A stretch of DNA of 28,709 bases, from assembly GCA_035524095.1 (NCBI GenBank), contig DATKPK010000119.1:1-28709 (forward strand), in the 5' to 3' direction. Below, in pieces: positions 8,390 to 16,732 of the stretch. The stretch is from DATJUF01 sp035524095. GTDB taxonomy: Bacteria; Desulfobacterota; Binatia; Binatales; Binataceae. Positions within the stretch are counted from its first letter, which is position 1. Each line of letters starts with the position of its first letter. The notes beneath the pieces are model-generated. The model made no database searches and had not been told where the DNA came from. It worked only from the letters and a program-made list of their open reading frames with translations. Made by a program: the position numbers and the translations under genes.

Positions 8390-9391
8390 CTAGGAAACGT
8401 AGTGGCGCACCATCCGCCAAGAGTCCTTAAGGTTCTTGCCGAAATCGAGGGCGACGGTGCCCTCGAAGCCTGAATGGAGCTTGCAATCGCGGCAGCGCAC
8501 ATCCTGCTTGGTGCGGTAATATTCCCAATCGGTCGCCTGATGCATCTCGCGATAACTCTGGTAGTGACCGTTCGTGATCAGGTAGCAAGGACCCTTCCAA
8601 CCGCGCGGATTGCGCGTGACGGTGGTCCAGGGGCTGCACATCAGATCGCGCTCACCGACCAGATAATCGAGATAGATCGGCGTGTTGATGATGTTGTGAT
8701 CCTCGGCAAGCTTACGCACGCGCTGGAACTTGAGTGGCATTTCCTCGGTCTTGAGATAAATGTCATTGCTCAGGACCTGGTAATGATAGCCGGGTGACAG
8801 CAGCATACCGTCAACTCCGAGTGTGCTGAGAAACTTGATTAGCTCGTCGATCTCATCGGCACTGGTTTCCCGAAAAATCGTCGAATTGGTCTGAACTCGA
8901 TAGCCCTTTTCTTTAAGCAGCTTGATCATCTTGACGCAGGTGTCGAAGATGCCTTGGCGATCGACCACGCGATCATGGGTTTCGCGCATCCCGTCAATGT
9001 GGATATTGAAGCTCAGCCGGGGACTCGGAGCGACCTGCTTGATGAAACGCTCGATCAAGATCGCGTTGGTGCAGATCATGACGTGGCGCTTCTGTTCGGC
9101 AATAAGGCGGTTGGTCAACGGAACGATGTGCTTGTACATCAGCGGTTCGCCGCCGCAGATCGAGACGATGGGGGCGCCGCATTCGTTGGCAGCACCGAGC
9201 GCTTCATCCAGCGGCATCTGATCGCGAATCGTATCCTTGTACTCGACGATCCGGCCGCATCCGACACAGGCGAGATTGCAGGCATGGAGCGGCTCAAGCA
9301 TCAGCACAATGGGAAAATATTTCTCGCCTGCGCGCTTCTTTTGCCGCATGTAGCGGCCAAGGTCGAGCATCTGTCGGAGCGGAACCCGCAT
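8390..9391 (-). CDS. hpnH: Adenosyl-hopene transferase HpnH (radical SAM)
   Basis: Radical SAM enzyme that joins a 5'-deoxyadenosyl group to hopene, giving adenosylhopane, the first step to the C35 bacteriohopanepolyols. Length (333 residues) and sequence fit the family. The [4Fe-4S]-SAM motif CNLACVGC (CX3CX2C) uses Cys38, Cys42 and Cys45. The radical SAM barrel continues with ICGGEPLM and FNIHIDGM. The C-terminal part holds more cysteines (CSPW, CYLI, CRDCKLHSGFE), as usual for this family. The ATG at 9391 has GGAG about 10 bases upstream and sits 19 bases after the tetR stop. HpnG, which normally releases adenine next, is not in the window and may lie left of it. Confidence 0.96.
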   Translation of the reverse strand: MRVPLRQMLDLGRYMRQKKRAGEKYFPIVLMLEPLHACNLACVGCGRIVEYKDTIRDQMPLDEALGAANECGAPIVSICGGEPLMYKHIVPLTNRLIAEQKRHVMICTNAILIERFIKQVAPSPRLSFNIHIDGMRETHDRVVDRQGIFDTCVKMIKLLKEKGYRVQTNSTIFRETSADEIDELIKFLSTLGVDGMLLSPGYHYQVLSNDIYLKTEEMPLKFQRVRKLAEDHNIINTPIYLDYLVGERDLMCSPWTTVTRNPRGWKGPCYLITNGHYQSYREMHQATDWEYYRTKQDVRCRDCKLHSGFEGTVALDFGKNLKDSWRMVRHYVS

Positions 9392-9410
9392 TATCCAATA
9401 TCTCCAGGGG

Positions 9411-10112
9411 TTAGGCGTCGGTTATGTCGGTTGTTGTGATCGAAGCGGACGCAACAGCCGATTGAGTTGCATCATCCTTGAAGAGCCACTGCCGGAGCAT
9501 CGCGGTCGCTCCGGCAACGTCGAGCCCTTGATTACGCATGAAAAGGAAACCAATCAGGAGGCCGTTGAGCGTTGAAAGGAGAAAACTGACGGCAGCATCC
9601 GGTGGGAAGTCCTTCACACAGATACCACGGGCCTGCGCCCGCGCGATCAAATCGACGAGCAACGCCCGATAGCCGTCGTAAAGCTGTAAGACCTGCCCGA
9701 CCAAACCGTCGGCAAGGTGCTCATCGTGCAACAACTGAGCAACGAAAAAACGGACCGAGCTGGCGTTATCACTGACGAAAGATAGATACGCCTCAATCAG
9801 CTTGAGGATCTGAGACTTAACGTCGAGCGCTCCGGACTCTTCAGCGAAATCGATGACATACGGCTCGAGAAGGCGGGTCAAGACCGCCATGAACAGCTCT
9901 TCTTTGGTCTTGAAATGCCAGAAAATGAGGGCTTTGCTGACATGAGCCGCACGAGCCACTTCCGACATCGAGGTTTCATGGAAGCCCCGGCTAGCGAAAA
10001 GCCGGATAGCGGCCTTGAGGATTTCGTCACGCGAATCCTGCGACCTCGCTTCGGAAGAATTCCCTCGCGGTTCGAGTGTACTCATTGCATTTGCTAGAAG
10101 CCCGCCCAACAT
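9411..10112 (-). CDS. TetR/AcrR-family transcriptional regulator, first gene of hopanoid operon
   Basis: One-component repressor type. The N-terminal helix-turn-helix is clear: SRDEILKAAIRLFASRGF then SMSEVARAAHVSKALIFWHF and KTKEELF, the standard TetR DNA-binding layout. The remaining ~170 residues are an all-helical ligand and dimer domain with no recognisable ligand signature; a hydrophobic stretch, FLLSTLNGLLIGFLF, lies near the C-terminus. The ATG at 10112 follows a G-rich stretch that could act as ribosome binding site. GTG at 10118 and 10115 and ATG at 10085 are alternatives, and the 10085 start would still leave a full HTH. It is 19 bases upstream of hpnH on the same strand, so it probably autoregulates and controls the whole operon. 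The effector, perhaps a lipid or isoprenoid, is unknown. Confidence 0.9.
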   Translation of the reverse strand: MLGGLLANAMSTLEPRGNSSEARSQDSRDEILKAAIRLFASRGFHETSMSEVARAAHVSKALIFWHFKTKEELFMAVLTRLLEPYVIDFAEESGALDVKSQILKLIEAYLSFVSDNASSVRFFVAQLLHDEHLADGLVGQVLQLYDGYRALLVDLIARAQARGICVKDFPPDAAVSFLLSTLNGLLIGFLFMRNQGLDVAGATAMLRQWLFKDDATQSAVASASITTTDITDA

Positions 10113-10118
10113 CACCAC

Positions 10119-10332
10119 CGCCCCACCTTGACCGTTTTACGCCGACAGCCGGAGACAGTGCTCGTGTCAGCCTTTTAAGCGTCGAGCAGTTTGAGGATTA
10201 CGGCTACTAACCTAGCGGTCAAGAGGCACTGTAATCTGGCCGACGCCAAAGTCAAGAGGGCTGGGCGGCAGGCTGCGCGAATGAGAGCGAATAATTGCGA
10301 TGATTAGAAAGACGTGAGGCCCAAAAAGCTCT
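10119..10332. promoter_or_regulatory. Intergenic leader of the hopanoid operon
   Basis: About 214 bases between the oxidoreductase stop and tetR, the only sizeable gap upstream of the nine-gene operon, so the main promoter should be here. On the minus strand TTGACC at 10222-10217 followed after 17 bases by AATCCT is a weak -35/-10 pair. A short inverted repeat, GACA-N7-TGTC at 10154-10168, lies between it and tetR and could be an operator half-site pair. Both are suggestions from eye inspection only. Confidence 0.35.
10154..10168. promoter_or_regulatory. Possible TetR operator (short inverted repeat)
   Basis: GACAGTGCTCGTGTC has perfect 4-base arms, GACA and TGTC, around 7 bases. It lies about 40 bases upstream of tetR, downstream of the weak -35/-10 pair, where a repressor could block transcription. 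The arms are short and chance occurrence is quite possible. Confidence 0.2.
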
Positions 10333-10338
10333 TTAGAG
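10323..10338 (-). terminator. Weak candidate terminator at end of the fds-gfo operon
   Basis: Reading the minus strand, CTCTAAAGAG forms a 4-bp stem and runs into GCTTTTT at the very end of the oxidoreductase gene, so it overlaps the stop codon. The stem is short and A/T-flanked. It is the only structure near the gene end that looks like an intrinsic terminator, and it may be fortuitous. Confidence 0.2.
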
Positions 10339-11433
10339 TAGCGACTTGGCGGCGGATTTGTCATCGTTCGATGCGCGAGCGGCGGCGGTAGCGGCGAGGG
10401 CAAAATGTACTTCGGCGTGATTCCGGCGGACAAGCGGGCCGTCGGGTCCTTCGGCAATCGCGTCCACGAAAAGCGAGGTGAGATCGGCGAACCAAGGGCG
10501 ATGGTAGGAATCGTCGGGGGCATCCTCGACCGAATGGTCTTCCATCGAACCGTCCCGGGTGGCGAGGATGACACGATCGCCTTCGATTTCGAGCAGGCCC
10601 TGATCACCGAAAAGCGTTGCCGACGTGCGACGGACGGGGCTGCGCCACGACACATGAATATTTGCGAGAGGGCCGTGAGTAGTCATGAGACGCAAATCGG
10701 CGAGATCATCGACGGTTGAGCCTCGCGGATAACTGAGGTGGGCCGACAGGGTCATCGGACCGCGACTCGCGGCGTTTGGATCAGGGGGTGCGCCGAGACC
10801 TAGCAGCCTGTGGAGGAGATAGAAGGTATGCCAGCCGTGGTCGAGAAGGATGCCACCTCCAGTGTTGGCATCGAGCCGCCAGCGCTCGCCAGAGGTTGAA
10901 AGGCCAGTCCCCTTTGATGAATCGCCAGCATGAGGGTTGGTGGGGATAGCACCTGCCGGGTGGCCTCGGAGACGGATTAGCGAAACATAGCGTGGATCAC
11001 CGATGCGGCCTGAACTAATCAGTTCGTGGGCCCTTTTGTAGGCAGGAGCGAATTGCCAATTGTGTGCACACATCAGAACGCACGACCGCGCTCGTGCAAG
11101 TGCAGCCAACTGTTGGAATTCGATCAGGTTGAGGCATAGAGGTTTTTCGACCAGAACGTGAGCGCCAGCATTGAGTGCGAGGCGGGCAGCGTCAGCATGG
11201 AAGGCCGGAGGACTTGTGATATCGACGAAATCAGGGGATTCGCCGTCGAGCATCAACGCGAGGTCGTCGTAAACGCGGAGGTTGAGGCCGAGGTTGATGG
11301 CGACGTGGCGGCGAGCTGCGACCGGATCGTGGATGGCTCGCAGGCTTACGTCATTACGCGCGTGCCATCCGGGGAAATGGGCTTGCGCGGCGACTTCGCC
11401 AAAGCCGGAAATAACCCCGCGTAAGAGACTCAA
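10333..11433 (-). CDS. Gfo/Idh/MocA-family oxidoreductase coupled to fds operon
   Basis: NAD(P)-dependent oxidoreductase of the glucose-fructose oxidoreductase/inositol dehydrogenase family, 366 residues. The N-terminal Rossmann domain opens with RGVISGFGEVAAQAHFPGW, and the conserved VLVEKPLC is at about residues 93-100. A second-domain segment, LLDHGWHTFYLLHRLLG, has the usual D/H pair. The start is a TTG at 11433 whose bases overlap the fdsD TGA (TTGA), with GGAAG at about the right distance before it; no better start exists because the family sequence begins two residues later. Substrates in the family are sugars, inositols or related cyclic compounds, and none is evident here. Its position as last gene of a formate dehydrogenase operon is unusual. 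Confidence 0.88.
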   Translation of the reverse strand: MSLLRGVISGFGEVAAQAHFPGWHARNDVSLRAIHDPVAARRHVAINLGLNLRVYDDLALMLDGESPDFVDITSPPAFHADAARLALNAGAHVLVEKPLCLNLIEFQQLAALARARSCVLMCAHNWQFAPAYKRAHELISSGRIGDPRYVSLIRLRGHPAGAIPTNPHAGDSSKGTGLSTSGERWRLDANTGGGILLDHGWHTFYLLHRLLGLGAPPDPNAASRGPMTLSAHLSYPRGSTVDDLADLRLMTTHGPLANIHVSWRSPVRRTSATLFGDQGLLEIEGDRVILATRDGSMEDHSVEDAPDDSYHRPWFADLTSLFVDAIAEGPDGPLVRRNHAEVHFALAATAAARASNDDKSAAKSLL

Positions 11434-11657
11434 GCGGGCTTCCGTACGGGGTCGAGGCGGGCGATCGCTTCGCGCGCGAGGGGAACTAAATCGGCGCCGC
11501 CGCCGAGGGCGTAGGCGATGATTTCGCGGCGCATGCGCGGTTCCCAGAAGTTGCGCAGATGCTGCGTCATTGCGGTGACGGCTTCCTCATGGTCGGGCAT
11601 GGTGGAAAAAAAGCCCGCGATGTCGTTGGCCATGCTGATCAGGTGATGAAGATCCAC
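11430..11657 (-). CDS. fdsD: NAD-dependent formate dehydrogenase delta subunit
   Basis: Small accessory subunit of NAD-dependent molybdenum formate dehydrogenases, needed for assembly of an active enzyme in the better known systems. The 75-residue protein has the family pattern: LISMANDIAGFFSTMPDHEEAV then HLRNFWEPRMRREI. The GTG at 11657 is used as start because the family begins with a short DxxxLxxMANxIxxFF segment and no ATG precedes it; the ATG at residue 9 would cut into that motif. There are 26 bases between the fdsA stop and this start. The C-terminal tail, DLVPLAREAIARLDPVRKPA, is variable. The stop overlaps the next gene's TTG. Confidence 0.85.
   Translation of the reverse strand: MDLHHLISMANDIAGFFSTMPDHEEAVTAMTQHLRNFWEPRMRREIIAYALGGGADLVPLAREAIARLDPVRKPA
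11441..11443 (-). promoter_or_regulatory. Ribosome binding site supporting the TTG start of the oxidoreductase
   Basis: GGA of GGAAG lies 7 bases before the TTG at 11433, inside the last codons of fdsD. It supports a non-ATG start and translational coupling to fdsD. Confidence 0.4.
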
Positions 11658-11683
11658 GTCGGCGGTGCGCTCGTGAAGCGGGC

Positions 11684-14515
11684 CTAACGTCCTGCCGGAT
11701 GACCGGCCTGCGCCGCGTGGATGATTCGCTCGGGTGGAATACGTTCAGGGCGGTGCGAGGTCGGCATCACCTCGACGGCGGTGACCTTGTACTCGGGGCA
11801 GTTGGTTGCCCAGTCAGAATTCTCAGTGGTGACGACATTGGCGCCACTCTCTGGATGATGGAAGGTTGTGTAGACCACCCCAGGAGCGACGCGCTCAGTC
11901 AAGGTCGCGCGTAATGCGATGGAACCGGCGCGGCTGGTGATCTCGACCCAGTCGCTCTCGCGAATACCACGCTGTTCGGCATCATGCGGATGGATTTCGA
12001 GGCGATCCTCGGCGTGCCAGATGACGTTTTGGGTACGGCGGGTCTGAGTGCCGACGTTGTACTGGGTGAGGATGCGGCCTGTCGTGAGAATCAGCGGATA
12101 GCGACGGGTGGTGCGCTCGGTGGTCGGCACGTATTCGGTAATCAGCATGCGGCCGCGGCCGCGCACGAACTCACCGACGTGCATAATGGGAGTGCCTTCG
12201 GGCGCGGCGTCGTTGCAGGGCCACTGAACACCGCCAAGGCGGTCGAGTTTCGCATAGCTCACGCCAGTGAAAGTGGGCGTCAGACGGGCGATCTCGTCCA
12301 TGATTTCAGACGGATGCGAGTAGTTCATCGGATAGCCGAGGGCCGTGGAGAGTTCGCAAGTGACCTGCCAATCCTCTTTGCCGGCCAACGGCGGGAGAAC
12401 TTTACGTACGCGCGAGATGCGCCGCTCGGCATTGGTAAAGGTGCCGTCTTTTTCGAGAAACGAGGAGCCGGGCAGGAAGACATGCGCGTACTTCGCAGTC
12501 TCGTTGAGGAAAATATCCTGCACGATGACGATTTCCATCGCTTTGAGCGCGGCATCGACGTGCTGGGAATTCGGATCGGATTGGGCGATGTCCTCGCCCT
12601 CGACGTAAATTCCCTTGAAACTGCCATCGAGGGCGGCATCGAACATATTGGGAATTCGCAGGCCAGGTTCGGGATCGAGGGTGACGTGCCAAGCGTGCTC
12701 GAAATCGCTGCGCACCTTGGGATCAGAGACGTGGCGATAGCCAGTCAACTCGTGCGGGAAGGAGCCTACATCGTTGGAGCCTTGAACGTTATTCTGGCCA
12801 CGCAGCGGATTGATGCCGACGCCGGCGCGGCCAAGCATGCCGGTAATCATCGCAAGATTCGTCATCGCAAGGACAGACGTACTGCCCTGGCTGTGCTCGG
12901 TGACGCCGAGACCGTAATAGATGGCGCTGTTAGGGCCTCGAGCGAACAGGCGTGCGGCGCCTCGGATTTGATCGGCAGGGACCCCGGTAACTCGCGCAGC
13001 GGCATCGGGAGAATTGCGGTCCTGGATAATGAAGTCGCGCCATGAGGCGAACTCGCCCGCGATGCAGCGCTCGGCGACAAAATCTTCGTCGGCGAGCTTT
13101 TCGATGATGATCACATGAGCGAGCGCATTGAGCAGAGCGACGTTGGTGCCGGGTGTGAGCTGTAGATGGAAATCGGTAGTAACGTGCGGCATGTGCACGA
13201 GTTCAATCGCCCGCGGGTCAACCACAATCAGCTTCGCACCCTGGCGCAGGCGCCGTTTCATGATCGATGAGAAGACGGGATGGCCCTCGGTCGGATTGGC
13301 GCCAATCACCATAATCACGTCGGACGCGAGGATGGAGTCGAAGTCCTGAGTACCGGCGGGCGTACCAAAAGCAGTCTTGAGGCCATAGCCGGTCGGCGAA
13401 TGGCAGACGCGAGCGCAGGTATCGACGTTGTTGTTCCCGAAGGCTGCCCGGACCATCTTCTGGACGAGGTAGGCCTCCTCGTTGGTACATCGCGAGGAAG
13501 TGATGCCACCGATAGAGCCGCGTCCAAATTTAGCCTGAACGCGCTTCAACTCCGATGCGGCGTAGGTCAGCGCCTCGTCCCATGAGACCTCTTGCCACGG
13601 GTCTTCGATACGCCTGCGAATCATCGGCGAGCGGACGCGGTCGGGATGGGTAGCATAGCCCCAGGCGAAGCGGCCCTTGACGCATGAATGGCCATGATTG
13701 GGAAGGCCGTTTTTGTTGGGGACCATCCGGACGATTTCGTCCCCGCGCATCTCGGCCTTGAACGAGCATCCCACGCCGCAATAACCACAGGTGGTGATGA
13801 CGGCGCGATCGGCGCGTCCATGCTCGAGCAGCGACTTCTCCATTAGTGCATCGGTCGGACAAGCTTGAACGCAAGCGCCACACGAAACACATTCGGAATC
13901 GTTGTAGTGCTCGTGCTGGCCGGGGGTCATCTGCGAGGCGAAGCCCCGCCCTTCGATAGTCAGCGCGAAAGTTCCCTGAACGTCGTTGCAAGCACGGACA
14001 CAGCGCGAGCAGAGGATGCAGCGAGTGGGATCGAACGCAAAGTATGGATTACTGTCGTCAATTTTGAGATCGAGATGGTTGTGCGGGCTCGCGTAGCGGA
14101 CGTGTTCGAGGCCGACCGCCACAGCCATCTCGTGCAGCTCGCACTTGCCGCCGGCCTTGCACTCGAAGGGGTCGAGCGGATGGTCCGACATGTAGAGTTC
14201 CATCACATTGCGGCGGAGTTTGGCGAGCCGTTCGCTTTGGGTATGGACCTTCATGCCGTTTTCGGCTGGCGTGGTGCACGAGGCCGGGACGCCGTTGCGG
14301 CCCTCGATTTCGATGAGGCAGAGGCGGCAGGAGCCGAAGGCTTCGAGCGAATCAGTCGCGCAGAGACGGGGGACCATCACGTCGGCGAGGGCGGCGGCGC
14401 GCATCACGGAGGTTCCGGCTGAGACGGTGACCTCGCGGCCGTCAATTTCAAGCGTGACGGTAGTGGCTGACTCGCGCGCTGGCGTTCCGTAGTCTTTGTC
14501 GTCAATCGCTAACAC
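11684..14515 (-). CDS. fdsA: NAD-dependent formate dehydrogenase alpha subunit (Mo-bis-MGD catalytic)
   Basis: Oxidises formate to CO2 at a molybdenum bis-MGD centre and passes electrons along Fe-S clusters to FdsB; cytoplasmic. 943 residues, normal length. A [2Fe-2S] domain has Cys52, 63, 66 and 80. A His-Cys3-like segment, DHPLDPFECKAGGKC, has His112, Cys119 and Cys125, but Pro116 stands where the first Cys is normally found. Two ferredoxin clusters use Cys166/169/172/176 and Cys209/212/215/219. The catalytic-domain [4Fe-4S] uses Cys243, 246, 250 and 278. Cys371-His372 in ARVCHSPTGYG is the likely Mo ligand (cysteine, not selenocysteine) plus catalytic His. The GTG start has GGAG nine bases upstream. 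The protein could also reduce CO2, as some relatives do. Confidence 0.96.
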   Translation of the reverse strand: MLAIDDKDYGTPARESATTVTLEIDGREVTVSAGTSVMRAAALADVMVPRLCATDSLEAFGSCRLCLIEIEGRNGVPASCTTPAENGMKVHTQSERLAKLRRNVMELYMSDHPLDPFECKAGGKCELHEMAVAVGLEHVRYASPHNHLDLKIDDSNPYFAFDPTRCILCSRCVRACNDVQGTFALTIEGRGFASQMTPGQHEHYNDSECVSCGACVQACPTDALMEKSLLEHGRADRAVITTCGYCGVGCSFKAEMRGDEIVRMVPNKNGLPNHGHSCVKGRFAWGYATHPDRVRSPMIRRRIEDPWQEVSWDEALTYAASELKRVQAKFGRGSIGGITSSRCTNEEAYLVQKMVRAAFGNNNVDTCARVCHSPTGYGLKTAFGTPAGTQDFDSILASDVIMVIGANPTEGHPVFSSIMKRRLRQGAKLIVVDPRAIELVHMPHVTTDFHLQLTPGTNVALLNALAHVIIIEKLADEDFVAERCIAGEFASWRDFIIQDRNSPDAAARVTGVPADQIRGAARLFARGPNSAIYYGLGVTEHSQGSTSVLAMTNLAMITGMLGRAGVGINPLRGQNNVQGSNDVGSFPHELTGYRHVSDPKVRSDFEHAWHVTLDPEPGLRIPNMFDAALDGSFKGIYVEGEDIAQSDPNSQHVDAALKAMEIVIVQDIFLNETAKYAHVFLPGSSFLEKDGTFTNAERRISRVRKVLPPLAGKEDWQVTCELSTALGYPMNYSHPSEIMDEIARLTPTFTGVSYAKLDRLGGVQWPCNDAAPEGTPIMHVGEFVRGRGRMLITEYVPTTERTTRRYPLILTTGRILTQYNVGTQTRRTQNVIWHAEDRLEIHPHDAEQRGIRESDWVEITSRAGSIALRATLTERVAPGVVYTTFHHPESGANVVTTENSDWATNCPEYKVTAVEVMPTSHRPERIPPERIIHAAQAGHPAGR

Positions 14516-14524
14516 CGCTTATAT

Positions 14525-14528
14525 CTCC
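14525..14528 (-). promoter_or_regulatory. Ribosome binding site for the fdsA GTG start
   Basis: GGAG lies nine bases before the GTG at 14515, in the 50-base gap between fdsB and fdsA. It fixes the non-ATG start of fdsA. Confidence 0.6.
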
Positions 14529-14565
14529 ATTCCGAACGTCGTCTCGCAGATCGAGGATGCCGGAA

Positions 14566-16113
14566 TCACGTCGAAACTTTCGGTAAACCGAAATCTTCGG
14601 GAAAGTATTTCAGCGCGCTGGTCACCGGCAATGGAATCAATCCACCCAGAGCACATAATGATCCGGCCGTCATTGTATCGCAAAGGTCGCGCAGAAGGGC
14701 AGCATTCGCTTCGCGGTCGCGTCCGGCGATGATGGCGTCGATTATTTCGGTGGCACGAGTCGAGCCAATCCGGCAAGGGGTACATTTGCCACATGATTCG
14801 ATGGCGCAGAATTCCATGGCATAGCGGGCCATCCTGGCCAGATCGACCGTGTCATCAAAAACGACGATACCACCGTGACCAAGCATCCCACCTTTAGCAG
14901 CGAGCGTTTCGTAGTCGAGCGGCAGGTCGAGCATCGATTCGGGGAAGAATGCTCCGAGAGGTCCGCCAGCCTGGACTGCGCGAATCGGCCGTCCCGAAGC
15001 GGTGCCACCGCCGTAATCGTAGATCAACTCACGAAGAGAGATGCCGAAAGCCTTTTCGATCAGGCCGGGACGCTTGATGTTACCGGCGAGTTGAAGCGGG
15101 ATCGTCCCGCGCGAACGGCCCATCCCGAAGTCTTTATAGAACTGGCCGCCTTTTTCGAGAATGATTGGAATCGACGCCAGCGAGATCACATTGTTGATGA
15201 TGCTCGGTTGGCCGAAGAGACCGGTGATGGCGGGCAGCGGGGGCTTAGCACGGACCATCCCGCGCTTGCCCTCGAGACTTTCGAGCATCGCGGTCTCTTC
15301 ACCGCAGATGTAAGCGCCAGCACCCACGCGAACTTCGAGACGGAAAGCCTTGCCGCTTCCACAGACATCAGGGCCGAGATAACCGCCTTTTTCGGCACCC
15401 GTGATGGCATCGTTCACGGCGCGCAAGGCATCGGGATATTCGGAACGGAGATAGATGTAGCCCTCAGTGGCGCCTACAGCAATCGCGCCGATCGTCATGC
15501 CCTCGATGAGGGTGAAGGGATCCCCTTCCATCAGCATTCGGTCAGAGAAGGTGCCGGAGTCGCCCTCGTCGGCATTGCAAACGACGTATTTTGGTTGCGA
15601 TGACTGGTCGAGCACGGTCTTCCATTTGATGCCGGTCGGAAAGCCGGCGCCACCACGTCCGCGCAGACCAGACGCCGTCACTTCATCGACAATCGCAGCA
15701 CCTGACAAGGTAAGAGCGCGGGCGAGGCCGCGATAACCGCCATGCGCCATGTAGTCGTCGAGGGACACCGGATCAACGATGCCGACGCGGGCGAAAGTGA
15801 GTCGCTCCTGGCGCTGAAGAAGCGGAATCGCGTCGGTCGGGCCCAAGCTCAGGCGATGAGCTCCGCCGGTGAGAAAATTAGCGGCAAGGAGTCCGGCGAC
15901 GTCGGCCGGAGTAACCGGTCCGTATGCGACGCGGCCGTTCGGAGTGGCAACCTCGACCATCGGTTCGAGCCAATAGAGGCCGCGCGAGCCGTTGCGAATC
16001 ATGCGCAAATCGAGTTGGCATCGGCGAGCTTCAGCAGTTATCGCACTCGCGACCGCTTCGGCGCCTAGCGAGACGGCGCTGGAATCGCGCGGAACGTAAA
16101 CCGTCGCGCTCAT
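14566..16113 (-). CDS. fdsB: NAD-dependent formate dehydrogenase beta subunit (FMN/NADH-binding)
   Basis: Diaphorase subunit, homologous to NuoF, that takes electrons from FdsA and reduces NAD+. 515 residues. The N-terminal ~100 residues are the thioredoxin-like extension typical of FdsB/HoxF. The NADH/FMN-binding glycine-rich loop LRGRGGAGFPTGIKW is at about 150-164, and CNADEGDSGTFSDR follows. The [4Fe-4S] site is ESCGKCTPCRIG with Cys441, 444 and 447 plus Cys487 in GSLC. The ATG at 16113 overlaps the fdsG stop (ATGA), so the two are translationally coupled. A NuoF of complex I is excluded by the N-terminal extension and the FdsA/FdsD neighbours. Confidence 0.96.
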   Translation of the reverse strand: MSATVYVPRDSSAVSLGAEAVASAITAEARRCQLDLRMIRNGSRGLYWLEPMVEVATPNGRVAYGPVTPADVAGLLAANFLTGGAHRLSLGPTDAIPLLQRQERLTFARVGIVDPVSLDDYMAHGGYRGLARALTLSGAAIVDEVTASGLRGRGGAGFPTGIKWKTVLDQSSQPKYVVCNADEGDSGTFSDRMLMEGDPFTLIEGMTIGAIAVGATEGYIYLRSEYPDALRAVNDAITGAEKGGYLGPDVCGSGKAFRLEVRVGAGAYICGEETAMLESLEGKRGMVRAKPPLPAITGLFGQPSIINNVISLASIPIILEKGGQFYKDFGMGRSRGTIPLQLAGNIKRPGLIEKAFGISLRELIYDYGGGTASGRPIRAVQAGGPLGAFFPESMLDLPLDYETLAAKGGMLGHGGIVVFDDTVDLARMARYAMEFCAIESCGKCTPCRIGSTRATEIIDAIIAGRDREANAALLRDLCDTMTAGSLCALGGLIPLPVTSALKYFPEDFGLPKVST

Positions 16114-16595
16114 CGGCAGATACGCTCGAGTTCAGAAATCGCCTGATCGAGACGGTCAGCAGTGGCCCGTCCGATCAATTCGCCGTTGACTACGGCCGCA
16201 GGTGAACAGGCGCAATTACCCAAACAGTAAACGGCTTCGAGGGTGAAATTGTGATCGGAGGTGGTTTGGCCGAAATCGATACCGAGGCGGCTCTTAAGGT
16301 GGTCTGCGAGGGCAACCGCACCCATCGCCTGGCATGATTCAGCGCGGCAAAGCTTAATAATATTGAGGCCGAGCGGCGCGTGCTTGAAATCGTGATAGAA
16401 GCTGATGACGCCATGAACTTCCGCGCGAGACAGGCGAAGCTCAGAAGCGATTAGTGGCACGGCATCGGCGGGAACCCATCCGAGTTCGTCCTGAATCCGG
16501 CGTAATATAACGAGCAATGGGCCTGGACGGTGCTTGAGTTCGTCAATGATAGCGATGAGCTTTGCCTTATCCCATGAATGGTTTGGTTCCGTCAC
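16110..16595 (-). CDS. fdsG: NAD-dependent formate dehydrogenase gamma subunit ([2Fe-2S])
   Basis: NuoE-like thioredoxin-fold [2Fe-2S] subunit that pairs with FdsB. From the GTG at 16595 it is 161 residues, the usual size. Cluster ligands are Cys83 and Cys88 (LCRAESCQAMGA) and Cys124 and Cys128 (YCLGNCACSP). SRAEVHGVISFYHDF at about 56-70 is a family hallmark. The frame is open upstream to an ATG at 16751, but that would run across the promoter region and into the divergent gene, and homologues begin near this GTG. First gene of the fdsGBAD-gfo operon. Confidence 0.92.
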   Translation of the reverse strand: MTEPNHSWDKAKLIAIIDELKHRPGPLLVILRRIQDELGWVPADAVPLIASELRLSRAEVHGVISFYHDFKHAPLGLNIIKLCRAESCQAMGAVALADHLKSRLGIDFGQTTSDHNFTLEAVYCLGNCACSPAAVVNGELIGRATADRLDQAISELERICR

Positions 16596-16639
16596 GATTC
16601 CGAGCGTTGCCGATCGCGCTGCGGACGTCAAGCTTGTCC

Positions 16640-16667
16640 TTGGCGGGTCGCCGCTTGGTGATACAAT
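16640..16667 (+). promoter_or_regulatory. Candidate promoter for the nitrate-reductase-associated protein gene
   Basis: TTGGCG (16640-16645), a 16-base spacer and TACAAT (16662-16667, five of six matches to TATAAT) form a sigma-70-like promoter about 65 bases before the ATG at 16733. It lies in the 137-base divergent region between fdsG and this gene. A matching promoter toward fdsG is not obvious. Confidence 0.45.
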
Positions 16668-16732
16668 TAATGAATCCAGATCACCGGAGAGGCACGCGAA
16701 CGCGGGCGCTCGCCTTGCCATGAGGGTTGGCC

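Noticed and set aside
11984..13045. Open frame of 353 codons on the plus strand
   Set aside because: It lies wholly antisense to fdsA, whose motifs are unmistakable. Its composition (Arg/Gly/Asp-rich, no family pattern) is what GC-rich antisense frames produce.
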